The notes below the pieces were generated by a model. The model saw nothing but the letters and a program-made list of their open reading frames with translations, had not been told where the DNA came from and made no database searches. Shown here piece after piece: positions 55,323-64,000 of a stretch of DNA of 64,000 bases. The stretch spans positions 372,218-436,217 of the forward strand of contig NZ_KQ970261.1 of assembly GCF_001579045.1 (NCBI RefSeq). The letters are read 5' to 3'. How positions within the stretch are numbered: position 1 is the stretch's first letter; every line of letters begins with the position of its first letter. Source of the DNA: Streptococcus mitis (GTDB lineage: Bacteria > Bacillota > Bacilli > Lactobacillales > Streptococcaceae). A program made the translations under genes and the position numbers.

Positions 55323-55889
55323 TCAGGCCTGGTCTGTACGAGAGAAATTGCTGACAACGGTGATATTCCGATTGGGAACGAAGTGCAGAACCTGGTCTTC
55401 TCCTCTGAGTTGCGTTGTTCGAATGCCAACGCTAACGACCTTGCCCGATACAGTAATAGGACCATTTGTCAGAACGACCTCATCCCCCACATCCAGTTGA
55501 CGTTCGAAGAGGATGAAAAAGCCATTGATGACATCAGACAGAAAGCCTTGGGCTCCCATCCCAATAGCCACCCCAGCGATTCCAGCACCTGCCAGCAAAC
55601 TAGAAACTGGCAAACCTAAAATCGACAAAATGCAGTAAAGCAAAAAGAAATAAAGGGTATAATTAAACACATTTTCTAACAGACGTGAGATGGTTTTCTG
55701 ACGCCCGACATCATGACGAGACATTTTTAGAGAAGGTTTAACAATTCTCTGCACCATGGTATGGAGCAGTTTCTTAGCTATATAAAAGAGTAAAAATAAG
55801 AATAAAAGAGAAAGTAACTTGGTTAAGATATTCTCGATAATAGCTGTAATATCAAGCTTATTGAGATAGGTTTGAATAAATTCTTGCAT
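55323..55889 (-). CDS. Short MscS-family mechanosensitive channel
   Basis: A 188-residue protein with two N-terminal hydrophobic helices. The pore-lining pattern follows, LLAGAGIAGVAIGMGAQGFLSDVINGFF, here read as LAGAGIAGVAIGMGAQG and FLSDVINGFF, with the beta-domain start FERQLDVGDEVVL after it. It ends soon after VPNRNITVVSNFSR, before most of the C-terminal vestibule found in E. coli MscS. It is either a naturally short form or slightly truncated. It is preceded by A/T-rich DNA divergent from sstT. Confidence 0.82.
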   Translation of the reverse strand: MQEFIQTYLNKLDITAIIENILTKLLSLLFLFLLFYIAKKLLHTMVQRIVKPSLKMSRHDVGRQKTISRLLENVFNYTLYFFLLYCILSILGLPVSSLLAGAGIAGVAIGMGAQGFLSDVINGFFILFERQLDVGDEVVLTNGPITVSGKVVSVGIRTTQLRGEDQVLHFVPNRNITVVSNFSRTDQA

Positions 55890-55981
55890 AGAAAACTCCT
55901 TTCATTTATTATACCATACTTTCATAAAGTATCATTCTCCATAAATATTCAAAAATAATTTCAAAAATAGACAGAAAATTC

Positions 55982-56010
55982 TTGATTTTAGTTCATATTT
56001 ATACTATAAT
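55982..56010 (+). promoter_or_regulatory. sstT promoter
   Basis: TTGATT (55982-55987), 17 bp, TATAAT (56005-56010), 30 bp before the start codon; AAAGGAG follows. Confidence 0.82.
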
Positions 56011-56040
56011 CATAAACATTACACAACAAAGGAGATTGTT

Positions 56041-57246
56041 ATGAAAAAATGCATTCATGCTTGGAATAAGACAAGCCTCATCAAACGGATTTTGATTGGC
56101 ATGCTTATTGGAGGAACCCTAGGACTGACACTTCCTAACATTTCAGGAATTGGTCTACTCGGAGATCTCTTTGTTGGTGGCCTCAAAGCCATCGCACCGA
56201 TTCTAGTCTTTGCCCTCGTTGCCAATGCCCTTTCCCAACATCAAAAGGGGCAAGATAGCAATATGAAAACCGTTATCTTCCTTTACTTGGTGGGAACCTT
56301 TGCCGCTGCCCTTATCGCTGTACTAGCAAGTTTCATCGTACCTGTTGAAATTACCCTAAATAGTGCTAATACCGATATTGCTCCACCTGATGGGATTGGA
56401 CAAGTCCTCAGCAATCTCCTGCTCAAATTAGTTGACAATCCAGTCAATGCCCTTGTCACAGCCAACTACATTGGTATCCTATCATGGGCAGTTGTTTTCG
56501 GAATTGCCATGAGAGAGGCCAGCAAAAATAGTAAAGAATTGTTGAACACCATAGCTGATGTGACTTCTAAGATTGTCGAATGGATCATCAACCTAGCTCC
56601 ATTTGGAATCCTAGGCCTTGTCTTTAAAACTATTTCTGATAAGGGAATCGGCAGTCTCGCAAACTACGGTATTTTATTAGGACTATTGGTTACAACCATG
56701 TTCTTTGTCGCCCTGGTTATTAATCCATTGATTGCCTTTCTCTTTATGAAGAGAAATCCTTATCCCCTCGTTTGGAAATGTTTGCGTGTCAGCGGTGTAA
56801 CAGCCTTCTTCACTCGTAGTTCTGCGGCCAACATCCCTGTCAACATGAAACTTTGCCACGACCTTGGACTCAACCCAGATACCTACTCTGTTTCTATCCC
56901 ACTTGGTTCTACTATCAACATGGCCGGGGCAGCGATTACTATTAACGTTTTGACTCTTGCTGCAGTAAATACTCTTGGAATCCCTGTTGACTTTGCCACA
57001 GCCTTTGTCCTCAGTGTGGTAGCAGCTATCTCAGCCTGCGGTGCTTCTGGTATTGCGGGAGGTTCCCTCCTTCTTATCCCAGTTGCTTGTAGCCTTTTCG
57101 GTATTTCTAACGATATTGCCATGCAAGTTGTTGGGGTTGGATTTGTGATTGGTGTCATCCAAGACTCATGTGAAACAGCCCTTAACTCTTCTACAGATGT
57201 CCTCTTTACCGCCGTTGCCGAATACGCAGCAGCCCGTAAAAAATAA
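56041..57246 (+). CDS. sstT: Serine/threonine:Na+ symporter
   Basis: A 401-residue DAACS-family transporter. Visible are the many hydrophobic helices, [15 protein letters not shown] with the serine-rich re-entrant hairpin, and [17 protein letters not shown], the conserved Na+/substrate-binding helix. Near the C-terminus come [19 protein letters not shown] and [17 protein letters not shown], as in SstT. It is a single-gene unit with a strong promoter and terminator. Confidence 0.94.
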   Translation: MKKCIHAWNKTSLIKRILIGMLIGGTLGLTLPNISGIGLLGDLFVGGLKAIAPILVFALVANALSQHQKGQDSNMKTVIFLYLVGTFAAALIAVLASFIVPVEITLNSANTDIAPPDGIGQVLSNLLLKLVDNPVNALVTANYIGILSWAVVFGIAMREASKNSKELLNTIADVTSKIVEWIINLAPFGILGLVFKTISDKGIGSLANYGILLGLLVTTMFFVALVINPLIAFLFMKRNPYPLVWKCLRVSGVTAFFTRSSAANIPVNMKLCHDLGLNPDTYSVSIPLGSTINMAGAAITINVLTLAAVNTLGIPVDFATAFVLSVVAAISACGASGIAGGSLLLIPVACSLFGISNDIAMQVVGVGFVIGVIQDSCETALNSSTDVLFTAVAEYAAARKK

Positions 57247-57251
57247 GGCAT

Positions 57252-57282
57252 AAAGACAAGATTACTCAGGTCTTGTCTTTTA
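57252..57282 (+). terminator. Terminator of sstT
   Basis: AAAGACAAGA pairs with TCTTGTCTTT around a 9-nt loop, followed by TTA. It lies 5 bp after the sstT stop. Confidence 0.8.
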
Positions 57283-57313
57283 CGCTTTTATTCTAACTTA
57301 TCAGGAAATTCTT

Positions 57314-58267
57314 ATGTCTATTAGCCAACGTACGACCAAGCTCATCTTAGCTACCTGTCTTGCCTGTTTTCTTGCTTATTTTCTCAATCTTTCCTCAGCA
57401 GTCTCGGCTGGAATCATCGCCCTCTTGAGCCTATCTGATACGCGTAGAAGTACCTTAAAACTGGCCCGCAATCGGCTCTTTTCCATGCTTCTGGCTCTAG
57501 TTATCGGGGTTTTGGCTTTTCACTTGAGCGGATTTCATATCTGGAGCCTTGGCCTCTATCTTGCTCTTTATGTTCCCCTAGCCTACAAGATGGGCTGGGA
57601 AATTGGCATCACACCAAGCACTGTTTTGGTTAGCCATCTCTTGATTCAAGAGTCAACCTCTCCAGACCTCCTAGTCAACGAATTCCTTCTCTTTGCAATT
57701 GGTACAGGATTTGCTTTACTAGTCAATCTCTACATGCCTTCACGAGAAGAGGAAATTCATCACTATCACACATTGGTAGAAGAAAAGTTAAAAGATATCC
57801 TCCAACGCTTCAAATATTATTTATCCAGAGGGGATGGACGCAACCGAGCACAGCTGGTGGAAGAATTAGACACACTTTTGGAAGAAGCCCTCAGACTTGT
57901 CTATCTAGATCACTCTGATCACCTCTTTCACCAGACTGATTACCATATTCACTACTTTGAGATGAGACAGCGTCAAAGTCGTATCCTGCGAAATATGGCC
58001 CAGCAAATCAACACCTGTCACCTAGCTGCCAGTGAAAGTCTGATTTTAGCGCAACTCTTTTCAAAAATTGCAGGTCAACTGAGCCAGACCAACCCTGCTT
58101 CTGATTTACTAGATGAAATTGAACGCTATCTAGAAGTCTTCCGCAACCGCAGGCTGCCCAAGACAAGAGAAGAATTTGAAACCCGTGCCACCCTTCTTCA
58201 ACTCCTACGTGAAGCAAAAACCTTCATCCAAGTAAAAGTTGATTTTTACCAAAAATATAGACAGTAA
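57314..58267 (+). CDS. Aromatic-acid-exporter (ArAE/FUSC-like) membrane protein
   Basis: 317 residues: an N-terminal membrane domain with about five helices (LATCLACFLAYFLNLSSAVS, then AGIIALLSLSDTRRSTLKLA, a motif of the family) and a soluble, helix-rich C-terminal half (about 150-317). This resembles the ArAE_1 plus ArAE_1_C arrangement common in Firmicutes. The substrate is unknown. It has no clear own promoter apart from read-through past the sstT terminator; a BOX element follows 47 bp after its stop. Confidence 0.8.
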   Translation: MSISQRTTKLILATCLACFLAYFLNLSSAVSAGIIALLSLSDTRRSTLKLARNRLFSMLLALVIGVLAFHLSGFHIWSLGLYLALYVPLAYKMGWEIGITPSTVLVSHLLIQESTSPDLLVNEFLLFAIGTGFALLVNLYMPSREEEIHHYHTLVEEKLKDILQRFKYYLSRGDGRNRAQLVEELDTLLEEALRLVYLDHSDHLFHQTDYHIHYFEMRQRQSRILRNMAQQINTCHLAASESLILAQLFSKIAGQLSQTNPASDLLDEIERYLEVFRNRRLPKTREEFETRATLLQLLREAKTFIQVKVDFYQKYRQ

Positions 58268-58314
58268 AGAAAAATCAATCATACTAAACCAGATAGAAAA
58301 ATAAAAACATTTTA

Positions 58315-58416
58315 TACTCAATGAAAATCAAAAAGCAAACTAGGAAGCTAGCCGCAAGCTGTACTTGAGTACGGCAAGGCGACGTTGACGCGGTTTGAAG
58401 AGATTTTCGAAGAGTA
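58315..58416 (-). repeat. BOX element (boxA-boxC form, no boxB), inverted copy
   Basis: It reads TACTCAATGAAAATC at the left and GATTTTCGAAGAGTA at the right, with GTACGGCAAGGCGACGTTGA inside, i.e. the complement of a boxA core. It is about 102 bp, the same two-module form as 3457-3561 but on the other strand. Confidence 0.87.
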
Positions 58417-58424
58417 TTAAATAT

Positions 58425-58476
58425 AAAATCTCCAAACTAGAAACTATAAATTTAGTTCACTAGTTTGGAGATTTTT
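58425..58476 (+). terminator. Terminator downstream of the ArAE-like gene
   Basis: AAAATCTCCAAACTAG pairs with CTAGTTTGGAGATTTT around a 19-nt loop, followed by TC. The long perfect stem with A and T flanks could work on both strands. Confidence 0.78.
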
Positions 58477-58524
58477 CAATATACCTTGTTATGACTCTCT
58501 TACTATGCATTTCTCTAATTTCCC

Positions 58525-58558
58525 AAAAAACTGATGAATCATTTGATTCATCAGTTTA
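58525..58558 (-). terminator. Terminator of the CshA-like adhesin gene
   Basis: CTGATGAATC (58531-58540) pairs with GATTCATCAG (58545-58554). On the minus strand TTTTTTGGG follows. It lies 46 bp after the adhesin stop. Confidence 0.82.
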
Positions 58559-58603
58559 GGGGATTATCTGTTCATTCAGAACTATAAACAGCATTTCGAA
58601 AGA

Positions 58604-61600
58604 TTAGTCTTCCTTCTTCTTCCGAGCTACAAGACCAAATCCGCTCAATACTCCAAGAAGTCCAAGTGCTGCAAGGTTAGCGTGATCTTCTGTCCCTGTA
58701 TTAGGCAATTCACGTTTAGCTTCAGCTTCTTTCACTGCTACTGTCTGAACTGGCTGCGCTGACTGTTCAGGCATAGTTGGAGTAGTTGGTTGAACTGATT
58801 CAACTGGAATTGTCGAGTGAATCTTGCGATAAATATTGCGAACATTGCCTATAGAATCTCGTTTGATACCAATCAACTCATATCCTTCGATTTCTCTACC
58901 TGGATGTGAACCATTTTCTTCCTGGATAATCACATTACCGTTTTCATCCACAAACGTTGTTAATACTTTTTCTGTAATTTGTGTTGGTGTTGGACTGTAT
59001 GGTTTTGCTGGTGTTGTCGATTTCTTCACTTTCTTATAGATACGTTTGATTGTACCATCAGAAAGAGGCTCTTCACCTACATACTCATACTCAGGAATAT
59101 CCAAGATTGGTGACAGCATATCGAATTCAAATCCTGGAATGATATTTCCTTCTGTGTCACGTGCAATAATTCTTGGTTTTTCAACTGATGGAGTTGGTGT
59201 TGTTACTTTTTCATAGACGTGCTCTGTATCTCCATTTGGAAGTTTCTTAGTCTCTACGAAGCGGTAACCTGGGATAGCTTTCTTAGGTTGTTCGCCATCT
59301 TCACTTGGATTACCTGAAATCTCGTTTCCTTCTTTATCCTTGAATGATGTCTTAACTTTTTCGTAGACGTGCTCTGTATCTCCATTTGGAAGTTTCTTAG
59401 TTTCTACGAAGCGGTAACCTGGAATGTCTTTCTTAGGTTGTGTTCCATCCTCTTCAGGTACAACTGGTGTATTATTCTTATCTACAGTAATTGGATTTCC
59501 AGCTTCATCTACAAATGTTGTAACTGGGCGAACTGTTGGTGTGTATGTTTTTTCAACTTTTGTTCCGTTCGCATCTTTTACTTGAACAGTAACTCCTGTA
59601 GCTTTTCCTACGAAGTCTGGTTCTGGTGTGAATGTAATAACATTATTCGCTAATGTGTACGTTCCTTCACCTGGAATTTTCACTTCTGTAGTCGGTTTTC
59701 CATCTTTTCCTACTAGTGTAGTAGTTGTTGGATCTAATGCTACATTTTCATGACCTTTGTCGAAGTTTACTGTAGTGTTGTCTTGATCTTTCTTATCAAA
59801 CACGATTGTTGATGTTTGAGGTTTTGCTTTTGGTCCTTCAGTTTCAGCATTTTCACCTGTTGGCGTTACTGGGGTAACTGTTGGTGTGTATTTAGCCGTT
59901 ACTGGTGTTCCGTTCTTATCTACACGTTTTACTGTTACTCCTTTTGCTGTTCCTGTGAACTGTGGTTCTGGGGTGAAGGTTACTTTACCGTCTTTGTCAA
60001 CTGTGTATGTTCCTTCTCCTAGTACCACAACTTTTCCTTCAGGATTTGCTCCTTCTAATGTTGGAGCTACTTCTTCATCCATTGGCACATTAGGGTTTCC
60101 TGGTTTAAATGTTGGGGTTCCCTCTTGTGTTGTTCCTTGAATTCCTGTAGTTTCTGCAGGGGTTCCTTCTGGTGTTACTGGGGTAACTGTTGGTGTGTAT
60201 TTAGCCGTTACTGGTGTTCCGTTCTTATCTACACGTTTTACTGTTACTCCTTTTGCTGTTCCTGTGAACTGTGGTTCTGGAGTGAAGGTTACTTTACCAT
60301 CTTTGTCAACTGTGTATGTTCCTTCTCCTGGTACTACAACTTTTCCTTCAGGATTTGCTCCTTCTAATGTTGGGGCTACTTCTTCATTGATTGGCACATT
60401 AGGGTTTCCTGGTTTAAATGTTGGGGTTCCCTCTTGTGTTGCTCCTTGAATTCCTGTAGTTTCTACAGGTGTTCCTTCTGGTGTTACTGGTGTAACTATT
60501 GGGACATATTTCTTCGTAACAACTTTACCATTTTCATCTTCAACTTGAACTGTTACTCCTTCAGCTGTTCCTGTGAATGTCTTAACTGGTGTGAATGTAA
60601 TTGCACCATCTTTCAATTCGTATGTTCCAACTTCTGGAACAGTAATTGTTGTAACTTTTTCACCATTTCCATTAACTAATGTTAATGTATCTTGTTTTAA
60701 TTCAACTCTCTCATGACCTGTTTCAAAGTTTACTGTTGTATTATCAGCTTCATCTTTTTGATTGAATACGATTGGTGATGTTTGAGCAATTCCTTGTGGT
60801 CCAGTCGTTGCTGAATCTTTACCTGTTGGCGTTACTTCGATAACAGTTGGAGTGTAAGTAGTTTCTACTTTAGTTCCATTTGCATCTTTGATTTGAACTT
60901 TAACTGGTGTAGCTTCTCCTGCGAAGTCTTTATTTGGTGTAAAGGTAATAGTTTTATTAGCTTTATCCAATTCATACTTACCTTGAGGAGTTGTTACGCT
61001 AGTTACCTCTTCTCCAGCTTCATTTAATAATGTTAATGTATCTGGATTTAATTCTGTTCTTTCACCTTTAGGACCTTGTTCAATTCCCTTATTGAAGTTA
61101 ACAGTTTTCCCTTTATCGTCTCCAGTTTCCTCAGTATCTAGCACGATTGATGACGTTTGTACTTTACCTTGTACATCGCTTGTTGTTGAGCTTTCAGCTG
61201 TTGGTTTTACAGGTACAATTTCTGGTTTGTATGTTGCTTTTGAAGTAATTGTAGCTGGCTCATTTTTCTCATTTGTTACAGTCACTGTTGCTTCTACTTC
61301 AATTGCTGGTACTTCACCTGTGTAGCTTGGTACTGGTGTGAAGGTTACTTTTCCAGTTTCGTCAATGACAAATGTTCCTTTTCCTTCTACTATTACAGAG
61401 TCTTTTGGGGTGTTGTATGTTGGATCAACTAGTTTACGACTTGTGATTGAAGCATTTGTTACACCTTCTGGAATTGTAAAGGTTGGTGTTCCTTCTTGTG
61501 GTACACCTTGGATATTTTTAGATGTTTTATTTTCTGGAGTTACTGTTAATGGAGTTACTTTTGGTGTGTACTTCGCATCTTTTGTTTCTCCGTTTTCATC

Positions 61601-64000
61601 TGTTGCTTGTACTGTGATTCCGTCAGCTGTTCCTGTGTATCCTGGTTTTGGAATGAATGTTACTTGACCAGTTGTCTTGTCAATCTTATATGTTCCTTGT
61701 TCTGGAACTTCGATTTCAGTACTATCTACAGGTGTTTTGCTTACTGGATCTACTAGTTTGTATCCTGTAATTTGCACATTTGGACTTGAAATTGTAAATT
61801 CTGGTTTTCCAGTTTGTGTTTGTCCTTGTGGTGCTTCTGATGTCTTATCAACACTTTCCATTGTGACATCTGTAACTGTTGGAGTATAAGTTGTTTCAAC
61901 TTTTGTTCCATTCACGTCTTTGATTTGAACTTTAACTGGTGTTGCTGTTCCTACAAAGTCTTTATTTGGTGTGAACGAAATTGTTTTGTTAGCTTTATCT
62001 AACTCATACTTACCTTGAGGTGTTGTTACACTAGTTACTTCTTCCCCTGTTGAATCCAATAATGTTAGAGTTTCAGGGTTTAACTCAACACGTTCTCCTT
62101 TTGGTCCTGTTTGAGTTCCTTTATCAAAGTTAACTGTCTTACCTTTATCGTCTCCAGTTTCTTCTGTATCTAGCTTGATTGGTGATGTTTGTACTTTTCC
62201 TTGTACATCACTTGTTTCAGATTTTTCAGCTGTTGGGGTTACAGGAGTGATTGTTGGTGTATAAGTAGCTGTTAACGTTTTAGTTGTTACATTGCCATCT
62301 TTGTCATGAGTTAATTCTACATCAGCAGAAATAGTTGCTGGTGCTGGAATTCCTTTGAAATCTTTATTTGGTGTAAATGTAATTTCTCCTGTTTCAGGTA
62401 CAATTGTATACGTACCAATCTTATTAGTTGTCCCTTGTTCAAATGCATCTACTGTTGTTAATTCTGTAACTGTATTTGTTCTTGGATCTACTAATTTTGC
62501 TGGATATTTAGCAGAAGCTGTCACTGGTTCTTTGGCAGATTCTACATTAAATGTTGGTTTACCTTTTTGTGGTAGACCCTGTAAATTTTGACTATCAGCA
62601 TTAACTGGAGTTGCGTTTACTGAAGTTGGAACTGTAACTTTAGGAATATATAGTCCATCCATCGATTGTCTTACATCATTAACAACTGGTGTTGCAGCTG
62701 TATCTTTAGAAATCCAGTCTGTTGTAGCTCCATTAGTATCTTGTCTACGAAGTGTAATACCATGAGCTTCACCTACAAATCCATCAGCTGGAGTAAATTC
62801 TACATTTACATCTATTTTATTGTCAGCGACAATAAATTTATAAGTTCCTTGACCTGCTACAGTATAAGTACCATCAGCTGATAATGTAATCGCTTGACCT
62901 GTCTTATTATCAATATATACCGGTGGTGTATTCGTATCGATTGATGTATCAGTATTCATGTCATATGAAGTTTTACCACGTGCTGTAAAATGAATCGATT
63001 CTCTTTGTGTTTCTTTTACAAGACCTTCAGTTGTTTTCTTTTCTCCAACAGGTGGGTGTGTGATTTGAGTTTTAAAGTCTTCAACTTCCCCTGTTCCAGC
63101 AATTCCAGTTGGTTGTTCAATCGCTTTTGAAGTAGTAGCAATACGAACTCTTGTTCCTAATTCCACTAGAGAAGGATCATCTACTGCAATATTATTATTA
63201 AATTGTAATGTTACAGGACCATCTTTAGTAATTGTTGCTAAATCAGAACGTTCATTTTCTTCGAATGTACCATTGTGGTTAAAGTCAATCCAACCGTAAA
63301 TATGAGCTTCAGGAGCTCCTCCAGTATGAGCTTGAACTTGTAATGTATAAGAACCTTGACGTTCTCTATTCATCTTAATGACTTGATTTGTTTGACCTTT
63401 TAAATTATCCGGTAAAATTTGATCGATACCTTCATCAGCTTCTTCTTTTGTATCATCCCCAAGCCAATTTTTTTCATTTCCTGTATCCATATCTGGGCGC
63501 ACGCTTCCTAAATATGGTTGCTTCACTTCGCTTCCATCAACACTACTAATCGTAGTTAAGGTATGAGTTGCCTCTCCATATGTTGCTGGCGCATCTCCTG
63601 AATCAACTGGTACAAACCCAATCATAGCAGCTTGATGTCCATCTGTTACAATATAAAAACCAACTTCTGTTGCATCTTTTGTCATTACAACCGGAGTTGA
63701 ATTTGATCCAGCATTAGTCACTGGTCCAAATACACCTGAACCTAATCCACCTGTTTCTAGGTCTGGACTTGATAAATATTTGTAGGCAATTTTTTTATTA
63801 TCTGGTCCGTATCCTTTCCCTTGTCTCATTCCATGGTTTTCTATTTCTTCATAGTTATTGTAATCAATACCATTTCCATAACGTTCATTAAAAGTATTGC
63901 GTTGAATACTTCCTATATCTACTGGAGTATAATGTCTTGCATCTTGACGATCTTGTTTAACTTCAGAAATTAATTGCCAACCCGTTCCATTTGTTGTAAA
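58604..64000 (-). CDS. CshA-like LPXTG surface fibril protein, C-terminal 1,798 residues (5' end outside the window)
   Basis: A giant wall-anchored adhesin; CshA of S. gordonii forms surface fibrils that bind fibronectin and other bacteria. The frame is open through position 64000, so the Met at 63829 is not the start. From N to C: the end of a non-repetitive domain with DSGDAPATYGEATH, YGWIDFNHNGTFEENE and GEVEDFK (GEVED type); about nine CshA-type repeats of 100-125 residues, each closing FTPxxxFxGxAxxVxVxxxDxNG; four copies of a YEYVGE/YRFVETKKLPNGDTEHVY-type repeat; a Pro/Thr/Gln stalk; and the sorting signal LPNTG, a hydrophobic helix and RKKKED. Two repeats (about 59,875-60,490) are almost identical over 309 bp. 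Confidence 0.93.
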   Translation of the reverse strand, partial: FTTNGTGWQLISEVKQDRQDARHYTPVDIGSIQRNTFNERYGNGIDYNNYEEIENHGMRQGKGYGPDNKKIAYKYLSSPDLETGGLGSGVFGPVTNAGSNSTPVVMTKDATEVGFYIVTDGHQAAMIGFVPVDSGDAPATYGEATHTLTTISSVDGSEVKQPYLGSVRPDMDTGNEKNWLGDDTKEEADEGIDQILPDNLKGQTNQVIKMNRERQGSYTLQVQAHTGGAPEAHIYGWIDFNHNGTFEENERSDLATITKDGPVTLQFNNNIAVDDPSLVELGTRVRIATTSKAIEQPTGIAGTGEVEDFKTQITHPPVGEKKTTEGLVKETQRESIHFTARGKTSYDMNTDTSIDTNTPPVYIDNKTGQAITLSADGTYTVAGQGTYKFIVADNKIDVNVEFTPADGFVGEAHGITLRRQDTNGATTDWISKDTAATPVVNDVRQSMDGLYIPKVTVPTSVNATPVNADSQNLQGLPQKGKPTFNVESAKEPVTASAKYPAKLVDPRTNTVTELTTVDAFEQGTTNKIGTYTIVPETGEITFTPNKDFKGIPAPATISADVELTHDKDGNVTTKTLTATYTPTITPVTPTAEKSETSDVQGKVQTSPIKLDTEETGDDKGKTVNFDKGTQTGPKGERVELNPETLTLLDSTGEEVTSVTTPQGKYELDKANKTISFTPNKDFVGTATPVKVQIKDVNGTKVETTYTPTVTDVTMESVDKTSEAPQGQTQTGKPEFTISSPNVQITGYKLVDPVSKTPVDSTEIEVPEQGTYKIDKTTGQVTFIPKPGYTGTADGITVQATDENGETKDAKYTPKVTPLTVTPENKTSKNIQGVPQEGTPTFTIPEGVTNASITSRKLVDPTYNTPKDSVIVEGKGTFVIDETGKVTFTPVPSYTGEVPAIEVEATVTVTNEKNEPATITSKATYKPEIVPVKPTAESSTTSDVQGKVQTSSIVLDTEETGDDKGKTVNFNKGIEQGPKGERTELNPDTLTLLNEAGEEVTSVTTPQGKYELDKANKTITFTPNKDFAGEATPVKVQIKDANGTKVETTYTPTVIEVTPTGKDSATTGPQGIAQTSPIVFNQKDEADNTTVNFETGHERVELKQDTLTLVNGNGEKVTTITVPEVGTYELKDGAITFTPVKTFTGTAEGVTVQVEDENGKVVTKKYVPIVTPVTPEGTPVETTGIQGATQEGTPTFKPGNPNVPINEEVAPTLEGANPEGKVVVPGEGTYTVDKDGKVTFTPEPQFTGTAKGVTVKRVDKNGTPVTAKYTPTVTPVTPEGTPAETTGIQGTTQEGTPTFKPGNPNVPMDEEVAPTLEGANPEGKVVVLGEGTYTVDKDGKVTFTPEPQFTGTAKGVTVKRVDKNGTPVTAKYTPTVTPVTPTGENAETEGPKAKPQTSTIVFDKKDQDNTTVNFDKGHENVALDPTTTTLVGKDGKPTTEVKIPGEGTYTLANNVITFTPEPDFVGKATGVTVQVKDANGTKVEKTYTPTVRPVTTFVDEAGNPITVDKNNTPVVPEEDGTQPKKDIPGYRFVETKKLPNGDTEHVYEKVKTSFKDKEGNEISGNPSEDGEQPKKAIPGYRFVETKKLPNGDTEHVYEKVTTPTPSVEKPRIIARDTEGNIIPGFEFDMLSPILDIPEYEYVGEEPLSDGTIKRIYKKVKKSTTPAKPYSPTPTQITEKVLTTFVDENGNVIIQEENGSHPGREIEGYELIGIKRDSIGNVRNIYRKIHSTIPVESVQPTTPTMPEQSAQPVQTVAVKEAEAKRELPNTGTEDHANLAALGLLGVLSGFGLVARKKKED

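Larger units (their letters stand above)
58268..58603. other. Intergenic region with BOX and two terminators
   Basis: No gene. The order is: 46 bp of A/T-rich DNA, BOX element, terminator for the plus-strand gene, a short spacer, then the terminator of the adhesin gene on the minus strand. Confidence 0.7.

Noticed and set aside
59800-60500. CRISPR-like or satellite repeat
   Set aside because: The 309-bp periodicity is coding repetition of CshA-type protein repeats in frame; there are no short palindromic repeats with unique spacers.
58836-62881. Many open frames on the plus strand opposite the adhesin gene, several repeated
   Set aside because: They are mirror images of the repetitive Thr/Val/Pro-rich coding sequence and repeat with its period; no ribosome-binding sites or family resemblance.
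63829-63831. Met at 63829 as the adhesin start
   Set aside because: The frame is open upstream to the window edge with protein-like sequence (DARHYTPVDIGSIQRN), and a wall protein should have a signal peptide, which is missing here.

Overview
The window is chromosomal DNA of a Streptococcus of the mitis group (S. mitis / S. oralis / S. infantis relatives of the pneumococcus). Support comes from housekeeping proteins that read like close pneumococcal homologues (MsmK, PNPase, MetE, ScrA/ScrB/ScrR, StkP/PhpP, RNase Y), two pneumococcal-type BOX repeats, a streptococcal Met-box, and an LPXTG protein built of CshA-type fibril repeats. No rRNA, tRNA, CRISPR array, complete IS element or prophage was seen. 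Species is not decided here. The organisation differs from the pneumococcal gene order I remember, because blocks that are far apart there adjoin here.

Layout. 1-3.6 kb: 5' end of recJ (minus), divergent from a four-gene polar amino-acid ABC transporter operon that ends in a BOX element. 3.6-14.5 kb (minus strand): msmK; the cysS-mrnC-regulator operon; cysE; pnp; a 0.7 kb hairpin-rich spacer; and metE-metF behind a perfect Met-box. 14.8-25.8 kb is an accessory island: an antitoxin whose toxin is reduced to a tail, a T4-endonuclease-V-like gene overlapping a YbgA-like gene, a complete type I restriction-modification locus (hsdM, rhuM-like, hsdS, an extra hsdS segment, hsdR), and a membrane-anchored KAP-type P-loop NTPase. 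25.8-28 kb: a DUF6261-like protein, a small membrane protein and a VTT-domain membrane protein.

28-33.7 kb: sucrose utilisation. scrA and scrK (minus) diverge from scrB-scrR (plus), with two matching LacI-type operators and a cre-like site in the shared control region. 33.7-37.5 kb: mevalonate genes mvaS-mvaA and a two-part ThrE-like exporter. 37.6-47.7 kb: the conserved cluster gmk-rpoZ-priA-fmt-rsmB-phpP-stkP plus rny. 47.9-55.3 kb: the translation/ribosome-assembly and NAD cluster yqeG-yqeH-yhbY-nadD-yqeK-isochorismatase-rsfS, with an SAM methyltransferase and tmcAL, and upstream a frameshifted corA. 55.3-58.3 kb: a short MscS-like channel, sstT and an aromatic-acid-exporter-like protein. 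58.6-64 kb: the C-terminal 1,798 residues of a giant cell-wall-anchored CshA-like adhesin that runs off the window.

The most interesting points are these. A 5-bp tandem repeat, (GTAGA)3 on the coding strand, lies exactly at the stop codon of hsdS; loss of one unit would fuse hsdS to the next target-recognition segment. The KAP NTPase beside this locus is a defence candidate. The endonuclease-V-like/YbgA-like pair may be a UV-repair module. StkP carries three PASTA repeats plus an Asn/Gln/Ser-rich tail. corA is broken in a short GA repeat. Several structured repeats are unexplained: a family of 75-bp hairpins, a 155-bp nested palindrome inside an operon, and a 56-58-bp repeat flanking metE-metF.
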